A stretch of 39,749 nucleotides of DNA from Clostridia bacterium (GCA_017937505.1 JAGBDL010000064.1:1-39749); one strand, 5' to 3'; shown: positions 11,167-19,454, numbered from the stretch's first letter. The notes: generated from the sequence alone by a model not told the origin. Program-made: numbers and translations.

Positions 11167-12253
11167 CGTTCTTCGCCTCCTCCATCATCGCGATAAACCG
11201 GTCGAATAGGTGGTCGCTGTCCTGCGGGCCTGGACAGCTTTCCGGATGATACTGCACGCTGAACACGCGATCCTGCGGGCAGGAGAGCCCCTCGACGGTA
11301 TGATCGAGCAGATTCAGATGGGTCACCTGAAGAGGCGTGCCCTCAAGGCTTGCGGCATCCACGGCGTAGCTGTGGTTCTGCGAGGTCATTTCAATCCTGC
11401 CGGTGGCCAGATCCCTGACCGGATGATTGCCGCCGCGATGGCCGAACTTGAGCTTGTACGTCTTGGCGCCATAGGCGAGGGCGATCATCTGGTGGCCCAG
11501 ACAGATGCCGAACATCGGATAGCGGCCGCGCAGGCGGCGAATCAGCTCGATAACCGGGGTGACGTCCTCCGGATCGCCCGGGCCATTGGAAAGGAACACA
11601 CCGTCCGGATTCATGAAGACAATTTCCTCGGCGGTGGTCGTCGGCGGAACGATGGTGACGTTGCAGCCGTGTCTGTTCAGGCTCCGGATGATGCCCAGCT
11701 TGATGCCGCAGTCGACAGCCACGACGCTGAAGCGGTGGTTCGAGGTGCGGGCATACCACCGCTTTTTGCAGGCAACACGAAAAACCGCGTCGTGCGGTAC
11801 GGGGGCGTCGGCGATACGCGCGACGGCCTCGTCTGTCGGCGTGGCAATGTCCGTGATGATTCCCCGGCGTGCGCCAAAGTCCCGGATGCTGCGGGTGAGC
11901 ATCCGGGTATCGATTCCGTGCAGGCCGGGGATGTTATTCTCTTCAAGCAGCTCGCCAAGCGTGCGGGTATAACGGAAGTTGGAAGGCATGTCGTTGTAAT
12001 CGCGAACGATCAGACCGCCGATTGACGGCGTTTTGCTTTCAAAATCCTCATCCGTGATGCCGTAATTACCGATAAGCGGATACGTCATGACGACGAACTG
12101 ATCCGTATAGGAGGGATCGGAGACGAGCTCCTGGTAACCGGTCATGGAGGTATTGAAGACCACCTCGCATATGCGCTCGGTATCGGCGCCGAATCCATAG
12201 CCCGGGTACTCGCTTCCGTCCTCCAGAACGAGCTTTTTGTCAAAGGGTTTCAT
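11159..12253 (-). CDS. carA: Carbamoyl-phosphate synthase small (glutaminase) subunit
   Basis: CarA hydrolyses glutamine and channels ammonia to CarB. The 364-residue protein has the CPSase small-chain N-terminal domain (about residues 1-150: '[15 protein letters not shown]', '[11 protein letters not shown]') and a class I glutamine amidotransferase domain with nucleophile motif '[11 protein letters not shown]' and the His-Glu pair in 'VQYHPES'. I chose the ATG at MKPFDKK because GGAGG lies just upstream; the frame runs 15 codons further without SD support. The stop overlaps carB by eight bases. It lies 35 bases downstream of guaA in the same transcript. Confidence 0.96.
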   Translation of the reverse strand: MKPFDKKLVLEDGSEYPGYGFGADTERICEVVFNTSMTGYQELVSDPSYTDQFVVMTYPLIGNYGITDEDFESKTPSIGGLIVRDYNDMPSNFRYTRTLGELLEENNIPGLHGIDTRMLTRSIRDFGARRGIITDIATPTDEAVARIADAPVPHDAVFRVACKKRWYARTSNHRFSVVAVDCGIKLGIIRSLNRHGCNVTIVPPTTTAEEIVFMNPDGVFLSNGPGDPEDVTPVIELIRRLRGRYPMFGICLGHQMIALAYGAKTYKLKFGHRGGNHPVRDLATGRIEMTSQNHSYAVDAASLEGTPLQVTHLNLLDHTVEGLSCPQDRVFSVQYHPESCPGPQDSDHLFDRFIAMMEEAKNDA

Positions 12254-12288
12254 GCGTTTTCTGCCTCCATCGTCAGAAGTTTTTGCGC

Positions 12289-13845
12289 TTATTCCCATTC
12301 CACCGTTGCCGGGGGCTTGGTGGTAATGTCGTATACAATGCGGTTGACATGCGGCACTTCGTTGACGATTCGCGCAGAAATCTTCGCCAGCAGCTCATAC
12401 GGCAGGCGTGCCCAGTCGACCGTCATGAAGTCATCCGTCGTCACCGCACGAATGGCGAGCACAAAATCGTGTGTGCGCTCGTCGCCCATCACGCCGACGG
12501 TGCGCGTATTGGTCAGAACGGTGAAGTACTGGTTCACATCCCGGTCAAGCCCCGCCGCGGCGATCTCCTCGCGCAGGATGGCGTCGCTCTCGCGAACGGT
12601 CAGCAGTTTTTCCTCGGTGATGTCGCCGATCACGCGAATCGCCAGGCCGGGGCCGGGGAACGGCTGACGCCAGACCATGTCGCGCGGCAGGCCAAGCTCC
12701 TCGCCGACCTTTCGAACCTCGTCCTTGAAAAGCATCCGCAGAGGCTCGACCACGCCGCCGGTAAAGCGCTGGGCCACATCGTCCGGCAGGCCGCCGACGT
12801 TGTGGTGCGACTTGATCACCGCGCTGCCCTTGACGGAACCGGATTCAATCACGTCGGGATAAATCGTTCCCTGGGCCAGGTAGGCGACATTCTCGAGCTT
12901 TCTGGCCTCGTCCGCAAAGCAGGCAACAAACTCGGCGCCGATGATCTTGCGCTTGGTCTCCGGATCGGATACACCGGCCACCTTGTCAAGGAAACGCTTT
13001 TTCGCGTCGCAGATGATCAGGCTGACCGGGAACTGCCGGGTGAACACTTCGCGGACGGACTCGGTTTCGCCCTTGCGCATGAAGCCGTGATCGACGTAGA
13101 CGCAGGTGAGGCGATCGCCGATGGCGCGGCTGATCAGCGCCGCAGCAACAGAGGAATCCACGCCGCCGGAGAGGCCCAGCATGACGCGGCCGTTTTCGCC
13201 GACCCTTTCGCGAATGGAAGCGATCGCCTGATCGATAAACGCGGTCATCGTCCAGTCGCCCGTGCAGCCGCAAATCCGGTACAGGAAGTTTTGAAGGACC
13301 ATCTGGCCTTCCTCGCTGTGCGTCACCTCCGGATGGAACTGCACGCAATAAATGCGCTTTTCCGGGTTGGCCATCGCGCAGAACGCGCAGTTATCGCTGT
13401 GCGCGACGGACGTAAAGCCCTCCGGCGCGCGGGTGACGTGATAGGTATGGCTCATCCACATGATGGACTCCCGCTTCATGCCGGCGCACAGCGGGCTGCT
13501 CGTGTCAAAGGTGACCGGCACGCGGCCATACTCGCGCTCGGCTGCTTTTTCGACCGTGCCGCCCAGCGTGTATGCCGTCAGCTGCATGCCATAGCAGATG
13601 CCCAGAATCGGAATGCCCAGCGCATAAAGCGACGCGTCGACATGCGGCGCGTCGGCGTCCAGCACAGAGGCCGGGCCGCCGGAGAGAATGATGCCAACGG
13701 GCGCCTTTGCGCGAATATCCTCCACAGAAATGGAACAGGGAACAACCTCGCAAAAGACCTTGGCTTCGCGCACACGCCGTGCGATGAGCTGGGTATACTG
13801 CGCGCCGAAGTCGAGGATCAGCACGCCCTGGGGCTGGTGCGGCAT
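12289..13845 (-). CDS. guaA: GMP synthase (glutamine-hydrolysing)
   Basis: GuaA converts XMP to GMP using ATP and glutamine. The 518-residue protein is the single-chain two-domain form. An N-terminal class I amidotransferase has Cys84 in 'GICYGMQL' and 'VQFHPEVTHSEEG'. An ATP-pyrophosphatase domain has the PP-loop 'GLSGGVDSSVAAAL'. A C-terminal dimerisation domain ends 'NRIVYDITTKPPATVEWE', the family signature end. The ATG at MPHQPQG is preceded by AGGAGA at good distance; an in-frame ATG seven codons upstream lacks an SD. It lies 57 bases after asnB and 35 before carA. No guanine riboswitch is seen ahead of it. Confidence 0.97.
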   Translation of the reverse strand: MPHQPQGVLILDFGAQYTQLIARRVREAKVFCEVVPCSISVEDIRAKAPVGIILSGGPASVLDADAPHVDASLYALGIPILGICYGMQLTAYTLGGTVEKAAEREYGRVPVTFDTSSPLCAGMKRESIMWMSHTYHVTRAPEGFTSVAHSDNCAFCAMANPEKRIYCVQFHPEVTHSEEGQMVLQNFLYRICGCTGDWTMTAFIDQAIASIRERVGENGRVMLGLSGGVDSSVAAALISRAIGDRLTCVYVDHGFMRKGETESVREVFTRQFPVSLIICDAKKRFLDKVAGVSDPETKRKIIGAEFVACFADEARKLENVAYLAQGTIYPDVIESGSVKGSAVIKSHHNVGGLPDDVAQRFTGGVVEPLRMLFKDEVRKVGEELGLPRDMVWRQPFPGPGLAIRVIGDITEEKLLTVRESDAILREEIAAAGLDRDVNQYFTVLTNTRTVGVMGDERTHDFVLAIRAVTTDDFMTVDWARLPYELLAKISARIVNEVPHVNRIVYDITTKPPATVEWE

Positions 13846-13902
13846 AACAAATTCTCCTTTCGTCATTGAACAGAGGAATTCCTTCTACAAAATCATGAAA
13901 AA

Positions 13903-15483
13903 TCATTCGCCGCTCGCGCCGTAGTTGGAAAGCACACGGGCGGAGGGATCGTTGACGTTGCAGCCGGGCCAGGTCTTGTTGGGCATCCAGAAATCGACGA
14001 CCATCTGCGCCTGTCCGGGATAGAACTGCTCAAACAGCTCCCGGTACAGGAGGCTCTCCTTGGTGAACGGCCTGGCAAAGTCGAACGCCTCGCAGCGCTT
14101 GGCGGCCTCCTCATCGGTGTACTGTCTTTCCGCGTAGGCCTTCAGGTCGTCGACCATCGAATGGCCCACCGCATCGGAGAACGCCGCCTTCTGCCGCCAG
14201 AGGATCTCGTCCGGGAGGAGCTTGTCCTCGGCGAATGCCTTGCGGATCAGGTATTTGCCCATGCCCGTACGGTTCATTTTGAGCGCCGGGTCGATGCTCA
14301 TCGCATAGTGCACAAACGCCAGATCACCGAACGGCACGCGCGCCTCAAGCGAATTGACGCTGATGCAGCGATCTGCGCGGAGCACGTCGTACATGTGCAG
14401 CTCGCTGATGCGCTTTTCGGCTTCCTTTTGGAAGCTGTACGCGTCCGGCGCAAAATCGGTGTACTTGTAGCCAAAGAGCTCATCGGAAATCTCACCAGTG
14501 AGCAGCACGCGCACGTCGGTGTTCTCATGCACATATTTGCAGACCAGATACATGCCGATGCTCGCGCGGATGGTTGTGATATCGTAGGTGCCCAGCAGCT
14601 CGACGACGTGCGGAAGAGCGTCCAGCACATCCTGCTCCGAGATGATCACTTCCATGTGCTCGCTTCCGATATACTCAGCCACCATGCGCGCATATTTCAG
14701 ATCGATCGCGTCCACGTCCATGCCGATGGCGAAGGTCTTGATCGTCTTGTTCAGCTCGCGCTGCGCGATGGCGCAGACCAGCGACGAATCCAGACCGCCG
14801 GAAAGCAGGAAGCCCACCGGCGCGTCCGCATCCAGACGCTTTTTCACGCCCTCGATCAGCAGATCATGCAGCCTGGCGCACGCCGTGTGCTCGTCGTCCA
14901 TGGAAAACTGGTCGACATGGGCCGCGTCGGCGTAGCGCACAAACTCGCCGTCCGCCCAGTAGCAGCCGGGCGGGAAGGGGAGAATCGTCTCGCAGAGACC
15001 GACCAGGTTCTTCGGCTCACTGGCAAACGCCATGCCGCCGTCCGCAAGCCTGCCGTAGTACAGCGGGCGAATGCCGATCGGGTCGCGCGCGGCGATCAGG
15101 GTGTTCTTCTTTGCGTCATAGAGGATGAGTGCGAACTCCGCATCCAGCGTGCGGAACATATCCAAACCGTATTCGCGGTAAAGCGGGAGCAGGATTTCGC
15201 AGTCAGATTGGCTTGAAAACGCGTATTTCGCCATCAGTCTGTCCCGAATCGGGCGGAAACCATACAGCTCGCCGTTGCAGACGACATAATCGTCGTCAAG
15301 CCGGAAGGGCTGCATGCCGCGCTCATCCAGACCCATGATTGCCAGACGATGAAAGCCGAGCCAACCGCATGGCGTCTCGATCAGGCGGCTCATATCCGGC
15401 CCGCGAGAAAGCGTGCGATCAAAGCATTCTTTGATGACACTCTGCGGAATCGACTTGCCAATCAGGCCGAAAATGGAACACAT
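13903..15483 (-). CDS. asnB: Asparagine synthetase (glutamine-hydrolysing)
   Basis: AsnB makes asparagine from aspartate, ATP and glutamine. The start is fixed by the chemistry: the nucleophile Cys must be residue 2 after Met removal, so the ATG of 'MCSIFGLIG' is correct, with GGGAGG upstream. The N-terminal class II amidotransferase domain has 'SRGPD' and 'VCNGELYGFRP'. The synthetase domain has the PP-loop 'LLSGGLDSSLVCAIA' and 'LTGEISDELFGYKYTDFAPD', where many relatives have SGEGSDE. 526 residues is normal. It is the first gene of the glutamine-linked operon, with its own promoter. No T-box or riboswitch is recognisable in the leader. Confidence 0.94.
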   Translation of the reverse strand: MCSIFGLIGKSIPQSVIKECFDRTLSRGPDMSRLIETPCGWLGFHRLAIMGLDERGMQPFRLDDDYVVCNGELYGFRPIRDRLMAKYAFSSQSDCEILLPLYREYGLDMFRTLDAEFALILYDAKKNTLIAARDPIGIRPLYYGRLADGGMAFASEPKNLVGLCETILPFPPGCYWADGEFVRYADAAHVDQFSMDDEHTACARLHDLLIEGVKKRLDADAPVGFLLSGGLDSSLVCAIAQRELNKTIKTFAIGMDVDAIDLKYARMVAEYIGSEHMEVIISEQDVLDALPHVVELLGTYDITTIRASIGMYLVCKYVHENTDVRVLLTGEISDELFGYKYTDFAPDAYSFQKEAEKRISELHMYDVLRADRCISVNSLEARVPFGDLAFVHYAMSIDPALKMNRTGMGKYLIRKAFAEDKLLPDEILWRQKAAFSDAVGHSMVDDLKAYAERQYTDEEAAKRCEAFDFARPFTKESLLYRELFEQFYPGQAQMVVDFWMPNKTWPGCNVNDPSARVLSNYGASGE

Positions 15484-15553
15484 GTACGGCACCTCCCGCT
15501 TGCTGCAGGCACAGTTATCAAGCCCGCCGCTAAGAACAAATTTTTTCGTATGT

Positions 15554-15583
15554 ATTGTATCTCCGCATCCGGTTGCCCGTCAA
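15554..15583 (-). promoter_or_regulatory. Sigma-A promoter of the asnB-guaA-carAB-purAB operon
   Basis: On the minus strand TTGACG, an 18-base spacer and TACAAT lie about 70 bases before the asnB start. It is the only good promoter seen upstream of the six genes. Confidence 0.7.
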
Positions 15584-15807
15584 TAGTGGAAATGCACAAA
15601 TTTGGGAGATGATGTAAATGAACTTGCGAAATTTAAGAAAACTTTGCAATTATCTGAAATGATTTGAAAGAATTTTGATATTTAAGTCAATTCCATCACA
15701 GACCCGAAAGCAAACTGCAAAGCGGCTCTGCTCCCTTGCAGGAGTTTTCCATTCCCTGGAGAATATTTATATGGTTCATCTTTTTATGATCTTTTGCTCG
15801 ATCGGCA

Positions 15808-15836
15808 TTGACGAGCGGAGCGGGATTCTGTACAAT
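15808..15836 (+). promoter_or_regulatory. Sigma-A promoter of proC
   Basis: TTGACG, a 17-base spacer and TACAAT lie about 33 bases before the proC ATG. The same hexamers occur in the asnB promoter on the other strand. Confidence 0.75.
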
Positions 15837-15869
15837 CAATGCGACATGAAAAAACAGGAGGAACTCCTT

Positions 15870-16664
15870 ATGAAACTTGGTTTTATCGGAGCCGGCAACA
15901 TGGGCTCCGCCATTTTGAGGGGCATTCTGAAGGAAGGCCGCCTTTCTGCAGATGAGCTTGCCGTCACAGACAAGATGCCTCAGATGTGTGAACGCTTTGC
16001 ATCCGAGGGCGTGCATGTCATGGCCGGCAACCGTGATCTGGTCCGAGCATGCGACTGCATTCTGCTGGCCATCAAACCGGTGTATACCGCGCAGGTTCTT
16101 GAGGAGATTCACGATGATCTCGAGGGAAAATTCGTCATCTCCATCGTTGCAGGCTGGACGTACGGCATGCTTGAGGCTGCGCTGCCGCAGTCCGCGCATT
16201 TTGTGCGCGTGATGCCCAATACGCCGCTTGCCGTCGGGGAAGGCATGAGTCTGCTTTGCAGCCATTGCAGGTGCACTGACGAGGAGTTTGCTTTCGCCAG
16301 GTCCATCTTCGATGCTGCCGGCAAGACCATGCAGGTGGAAGAACATGTATTTGTCGCGGCGACCAGCATCAACGGCTGCGGGCCGGCGTTCGTATACCAG
16401 TTCATTGAAGCGCTGGCCGACGGCGCCGTGCGCTATGGCGTCCCGCGCGCGATGGCCTATGAGCTGGCTGCGCAGACGCTCATTGGCGCATCCAGGATGG
16501 TTCTTGAGACCGGCGAGCATCCCGGCAGGCTCAAGGATGCGGTCTGCTCGCCGGGCGGCACGACCATCGAAGGCGTCTACGCGCTTGAAAAAGGCGGCAT
16601 GCGTGCTGCTGTGATGGACGCACTGGCCGCCACGATCGAGAAAACGGCCAAGCTCTCAAAATAA
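15870..16664 (+). CDS. proC: Pyrroline-5-carboxylate reductase
   Basis: ProC reduces pyrroline-5-carboxylate to proline with NAD(P)H. The 264-residue protein has the N-terminal Rossmann motif 'KLGFIGAGNMGSAIL', the 'VRVMPNTPLAVGEG' segment, and the C-terminal helical dimer domain with 'SINGCGPAFVYQFIEALADG' and the signature 'VCSPGGTTIEGVYALEKGG'. The ATG at MKLGFIG is chosen for its AGGAGGA SD and the family N-terminus; a longer in-frame extension has neither. It is cytosolic. It leads a short plus-strand group with rnhA and the tyrosine recombinase, and rnhA starts about 40 bases after its stop. Confidence 0.95.
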   Translation: MKLGFIGAGNMGSAILRGILKEGRLSADELAVTDKMPQMCERFASEGVHVMAGNRDLVRACDCILLAIKPVYTAQVLEEIHDDLEGKFVISIVAGWTYGMLEAALPQSAHFVRVMPNTPLAVGEGMSLLCSHCRCTDEEFAFARSIFDAAGKTMQVEEHVFVAATSINGCGPAFVYQFIEALADGAVRYGVPRAMAYELAAQTLIGASRMVLETGEHPGRLKDAVCSPGGTTIEGVYALEKGGMRAAVMDALAATIEKTAKLSK

Positions 16665-16705
16665 TACCGTTGTTATATAAAGATGATGAATTTGGAGCGG
16701 CAGAT

Positions 16706-17149
16706 TTGAAAGATATTTTGATGTATACCGACGGCGCCTGTTCCGGCAATCCCGGTCCGGGCGGCTGGGGAACCGTGCTGCTGTTCGGCGAGCACGTCAA
16801 GGAGATTTCCGGCTTTATGCCGGACACCACCAACAACCGCATGGAGCTGTTTGCTGCCGTGCAGGGATTCACGGCGCTCAAGCAGCCGTGCAATGTGACG
16901 CTGTATTCGGACTCTGCGTATCTGGTCAACGCGTTCTCACAGAATTGGATTGACGGCTGGCAGCGCAACGGCTGGAAAAACGCCGCCAAGAAGCCGGTTG
17001 AAAACCAGGATCTCTGGAAGTGGCTGCTGACGGTTATGCAGCCGCACAATGTCACGATTGTCAAGGTCAAGGGTCATGCGGACAACAAGTGGAACAACCG
17101 CTGCGATGAGCTGGCCACCGGACAGATTCGCGATCACAGGGGAAAATGA
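16706..17149 (+). CDS. rnhA: Ribonuclease HI
   Basis: RNase HI cleaves the RNA strand of RNA:DNA hybrids (R-loops, Okazaki primers). The 147-residue protein has all four acidic catalytic residues in their usual contexts: Asp in 'MYTDGACSGNPGPGGWG', Glu in 'NNRMELFAAV', Asp in 'LYSDSAYLVN' and Asp in 'NNRCDELA', plus the flap His in 'VKGHADNKWN'. I chose a TTG start because GGAG lies eight bases upstream and the resulting N-terminus matches the family. The frame is open back to another TTG at 16670, and an ATG at 16721 would cut into the first strand. It lies between proC and the recombinase gene. Confidence 0.93.
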   Translation: MKDILMYTDGACSGNPGPGGWGTVLLFGEHVKEISGFMPDTTNNRMELFAAVQGFTALKQPCNVTLYSDSAYLVNAFSQNWIDGWQRNGWKNAAKKPVENQDLWKWLLTVMQPHNVTIVKVKGHADNKWNNRCDELATGQIRDHRGK

Positions 17150-17181
17150 CCGTCGTTCTCCTTGATGGGGAGGGATCCATA

Positions 17182-17213
17182 AGACTTCGCAAAACTCAGG
17201 TTTTACGAAGTCT
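17182..17213. repeat. dif-like inverted repeat upstream of the tyrosine recombinase
   Basis: A 32-base near-perfect palindrome ends 18 bases before the recombinase ATG. Outer arms AGACTTCG/CGAAGTCT match fully. After one C/A mismatch, AAAAC/GTTTT match, leaving a 4-base centre. Read as a Xer site it is two 11-base arms (ACTTCGCAAAA and TTTTACGAAGT) around a 6-base centre (CTCAGG), the 11-6-11 plan of dif. No T run follows, so it is not a normal terminator. Its role as a recombination site is inference; a leader hairpin or operator is the alternative. Confidence 0.5.
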
Positions 17214-17231
17214 ATAGAGAGGAGGGCGCAT

Positions 17232-18329
17232 ATGGCCAACGACTACCACAATCAAACCAGCTTAAACCGCACCAAGCGTCTGCGTGAGCTCCTGAAAGAG
17301 CTTCCGGATGTCTGCTCGGATTACTTCATGTCCATCGAGCAGCAGACCAGCCCGCTGACGCGGCTGAGCTACGCGTACGACCTGAAGCTCTTCTTTCAGT
17401 ATCTCTCCGAGGAGCTTCCTAAGTTTTCCGGCAAGCCGGTTGCCGAATTCACCGTTGACGATATCCGCAGCGTGACCAAGCAGGATCTGGAGCGCTATGC
17501 GCGCTACCTGACGCTCTATGTCAAAAACGAAGCGCTGGAAGACGGCCAGGTTGCTTCCAAGGAGATCACCAATCACGAATACGGCATCAAGCGGAAATAC
17601 GCTTCCCTTCGCGCATTCTACAAGTATCTGTTTTCCGACGGGCTGATTGAGAGCAATACCGCCGCGCTCGTGCCGCTTCCGAAGCTCCATGAGCACGCGA
17701 TCATTCGTCTGGACGTCGACGAGGTCGCCAGAATCCTGGATCTCGCCGAAAACGGACAGGCGCTGCCCAAAACCTACCAGAAATACCACAACGTGACCAA
17801 AAAGCGCGATCTGGCGATGCTGTCGCTGTTTTTGGGCACGGGCATCCGCATCAGCGAATGCGTTGGACTGAACATCGACGACTTTGATTTTGAGCAGAAC
17901 GCTTTTGTCGTCACCCGTAAAGGCGGCAAGGAAGTCATCCTGTATCTGTCGGATGAAGTTGCGGATGCGCTCAAGGATTATCTGGCCGAGCGGCAGCAGA
18001 TTGAAGCGCTGCCCGGGCATGAAAGCGCTTTCTTTCTCTCCATCCAACGCAGGCGCATCACGCAGCGCGCCGTGGAAAACATGGTCAAAAAGTATGCGTC
18101 GATTGCAGCGCCGCTCAAGAAGAAGATCAGTCCGCACAAGCTTCGAAGCACATTCGGCACCAACCTGTACCGGGAAACCGGCGATATCTACCTGGTGGCC
18201 GATGTGCTCGGGCATTCCGATGTCAACACCACGCGCAAGCACTATGCGGCGATTTCCGAAGATCACCGCAGAATCGCCGCTCAGAAGACGGTTCTGCGTG
18301 ATGATCCGGTGTTGCCGGACGGCGATTGA
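17232..18329 (+). CDS. XerS-like tyrosine site-specific recombinase
   Basis: This is a tyrosine recombinase likely to resolve chromosome dimers. The 365-residue protein is longer than XerC/XerD (about 300). The N-terminal SAM-like DNA-binding domain covers about residues 25-150. The catalytic domain has Arg206 in 'GTGIRISECVGL', Lys in 'VTRKGGKEV', His302/Arg305 in 'PHKLRSTFG', His328 in 'LGHSDVNTTRKHY' and nucleophile Tyr338. The stretch 'QKYHNVTKKRDLAMLSLFL' and 'AVENMVKKYA' resemble XerS of streptococci as I remember it, including the longer region before the catalytic core. SD GAGGAGGG precedes the ATG. A dif-like palindrome lies directly upstream, an arrangement like difSL beside xerS. 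The gene ends at a strong terminator. Confidence 0.85.
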   Translation: MANDYHNQTSLNRTKRLRELLKELPDVCSDYFMSIEQQTSPLTRLSYAYDLKLFFQYLSEELPKFSGKPVAEFTVDDIRSVTKQDLERYARYLTLYVKNEALEDGQVASKEITNHEYGIKRKYASLRAFYKYLFSDGLIESNTAALVPLPKLHEHAIIRLDVDEVARILDLAENGQALPKTYQKYHNVTKKRDLAMLSLFLGTGIRISECVGLNIDDFDFEQNAFVVTRKGGKEVILYLSDEVADALKDYLAERQQIEALPGHESAFFLSIQRRRITQRAVENMVKKYASIAAPLKKKISPHKLRSTFGTNLYRETGDIYLVADVLGHSDVNTTRKHYAAISEDHRRIAAQKTVLRDDPVLPDGD

Positions 18330-18346
18330 TTGTTGTTATTTGACGC

Positions 18347-18375
18347 AAAAAGCCTGACATTTGCCAGGCTTTTTG
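18347..18375. terminator. Bidirectional terminator after the recombinase gene
   Basis: AAAAAGCCTG and CAGGCTTTTT form a 10-bp stem with an 8-base loop. It has A and T runs on both sides, so it can also stop the convergent small cysteine-rich gene. Confidence 0.9.
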
Positions 18376-18576
18376 TCATTCATCCAAATATTCCGCGGGA
18401 TCCAGGCTCTCGTCGATAATGCCATCGATTTTGATCGCCCGGTACTCCGTGCTGTTGTCAAGGCCGATACACTTTTTGCAGTTGTCGCAGATTTTCGTCG
18501 GATCGAGATCGCAGAGATTGCACTCTCCGCACTCGATGCACTCGCGGTCATACAGCACACAGCGAATCCTTTCCAT
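18376..18576 (-). CDS. Small eight-cysteine protein, function unknown
   Basis: This is a 66-residue acidic protein. Eight cysteines lie in its first 36 residues: Cys6, then a CxxCxxCxxC run (13, 16, 19, 22: 'ECIECGECNLC') and a CxxCxxC run (30, 33, 36: 'ICDNCKKC'). The spacing suggests Fe-S or zinc binding, but no fold is recognised. The C-terminal half is acidic and ends 'SLDPAEYLDE'. The start follows a GGAAAGGA SD; an in-frame ATG five codons upstream has a weaker SD. It has its own promoter and is divergent from lexA, sharing the intergenic LexA box. I recall similar small proteins near lexA in Clostridia, but cannot verify it. Function is unknown. Confidence 0.8.
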   Translation of the reverse strand: MERIRCVLYDRECIECGECNLCDLDPTKICDNCKKCIGLDNSTEYRAIKIDGIIDESLDPAEYLDE

Positions 18577-18609
18577 ATTCCTTTCCCCCATCTCTTTCTG
18601 GCTTTGCCT

Positions 18610-18638
18610 ATTATAGCACGCCCGCTTGGCGGATTCAA
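18610..18638 (-). promoter_or_regulatory. Promoter of the small cysteine-rich gene
   Basis: On the minus strand TTGAAT, a 17-base spacer and a perfect TATAAT lie about 35 bases before the start codon. The LexA box sits 10 bases upstream of the -35. Confidence 0.75.
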
Positions 18639-18648
18639 GCACAATATG

Positions 18649-18662
18649 AGAACATCTGTTTG
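18649..18662. promoter_or_regulatory. LexA (SOS) box between lexA and the cysteine-rich gene
   Basis: AGAACATCTGTTTG fits the Gram-positive LexA operator CGAACnnnnGTTCG, with GAAC and GTT intact. It lies just before the lexA -35 and upstream of the divergent promoter, so LexA probably controls itself and possibly both genes. Confidence 0.7.
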
Positions 18663-18669
18663 ATTCTGC

Positions 18670-18699
18670 TTGATTTCTGTGCAGGAGGTATGCTATAAT
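18670..18699 (+). promoter_or_regulatory. Promoter of lexA
   Basis: TTGATT, an 18-base spacer and TATAAT lie 30 bases before the lexA ATG. The LexA box lies 7 bases upstream of the -35. Confidence 0.75.
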
Positions 18700-18729
18700 G
18701 AATCAACTCAAGAGAAAGGCTGTGACGAT

Positions 18730-19359
18730 ATGCCGGGCGAACAGAGACCCAGAGGCGACATGCAGGCCAGAATCCTTGCCTATATTCAGGAGGTCATTGA
18801 AACGCGGGGATATCCGCCTTCCGTCCGCGAGATTGGCGAAGCGGTCGGCCTGCGTTCCACCTCCACTGTGCACGGCCATCTGACGCGCCTGGAAAAAAAG
18901 GGCCTGCTTCACCGCGACGCCATGAAGCCCCGCGCGATGGGTTTGTCCCGCTCTGCCTCGTATGCAGAGATGATGGACGACAGCCGCATGTGCCAGCTTC
19001 CTGTCGTCGGCCGCGTCGCTGCCGGTCAGCCCATCCTCGCAGAAGAGAGCATCGATGAACAGATGGTGCTTCCTGTGGATCTGGTCGGCGAAGGCGAGCA
19101 TTTTATCCTTCGCGTGCGCGGCGACAGCATGATTCAGGCCGGCATCTTCAACGACGACTATATTGTCGTGCGCAAGCAGCCGGATGCGAACAATGGTGAA
19201 ATTGTCGTTGCGCTGGTCGAAGACGATGCGACGGTCAAGCGCTTTTACAAGGAAAACGGTCACTTCCGCCTTCAGCCGGAGAATGACGCGATGGAGCCGA
19301 TCATCGTCCCCTCCGTTCAGATACTCGGCAAGGTCGTGAGCCTCCTTCGCAAATTCTGA
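18730..19359 (+). CDS. lexA: LexA repressor
   Basis: LexA represses SOS genes and is inactivated by RecA-stimulated self-cleavage. The 209-residue protein has an N-terminal winged helix ('[20 protein letters not shown]' then 'HLTRLEKKG'), a cleavage site Ala98-Gly99 in 'GRVAAGQPI', the nucleophile Ser133 in '[10 protein letters not shown]' and the general base Lys170 in 'DATVKRF'. All elements for autoproteolysis are present. I chose the ATG at MPGEQRP, with AAAGG upstream; the longer frame runs over the promoter. A LexA box upstream predicts autoregulation. RecX (1112-1744) is another RecA-related gene in the window. Confidence 0.96.
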   Translation: MPGEQRPRGDMQARILAYIQEVIETRGYPPSVREIGEAVGLRSTSTVHGHLTRLEKKGLLHRDAMKPRAMGLSRSASYAEMMDDSRMCQLPVVGRVAAGQPILAEESIDEQMVLPVDLVGEGEHFILRVRGDSMIQAGIFNDDYIVVRKQPDANNGEIVVALVEDDATVKRFYKENGHFRLQPENDAMEPIIVPSVQILGKVVSLLRKF

Positions 19360-19394
19360 TAACAGTATAAGATATACTGACAGATGATCAACAA

Positions 19395-19449
19395 ACGCAC
19401 CCCATCTCCCGGCAGGATTCCTTCCTGCCAGAAGATGGGGTGCGTTTTT
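19395..19449 (+). terminator. Terminator of lexA
   Basis: A long hairpin (ACGCACCCCATCT with AGATGGGGTGCGT, plus an inner GGCAGG/CCTGCC pair) is followed by TTTTT on the plus strand. It abuts the convergent deacetylase gene; the minus side has only a broken T run. Confidence 0.9.
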
Positions 19450-19454
19450 CAGCG

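Larger units (their letters stand above)
15484..15869. other. Intergenic region between divergent asnB and proC
   Basis: This 386-base gap is AT-richer than its surroundings. It holds the asnB SD and leader (about 70 bases), the asnB promoter, an AT-rich middle (about 15590-15800) with no convincing gene, hairpin or RNA, and the proC promoter and SD. An open frame runs into proC from 15675 but has no SD and no recognisable protein. Confidence 0.7.

Noticed and set aside
6676..11196. A 1506-codon open frame on the plus strand across purA and carB
   Set aside because: It lies antisense to two clear essential enzymes, has no SD and reads as Arg/His/Ala/Leu-rich sequence without motifs. It results from high GC and codon bias.
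15484..15869. T-box, riboswitch or small gene upstream of asnB and proC
   Set aside because: The asnB leader is only about 70 bases with no specifier-loop or antiterminator pattern, and the open frame entering proC has no SD or protein-like composition.
17182..17213. Palindrome as the rnhA transcription terminator
   Set aside because: No T run follows on either strand and the recombinase SD begins within a few bases, unlike the other terminators in the window.
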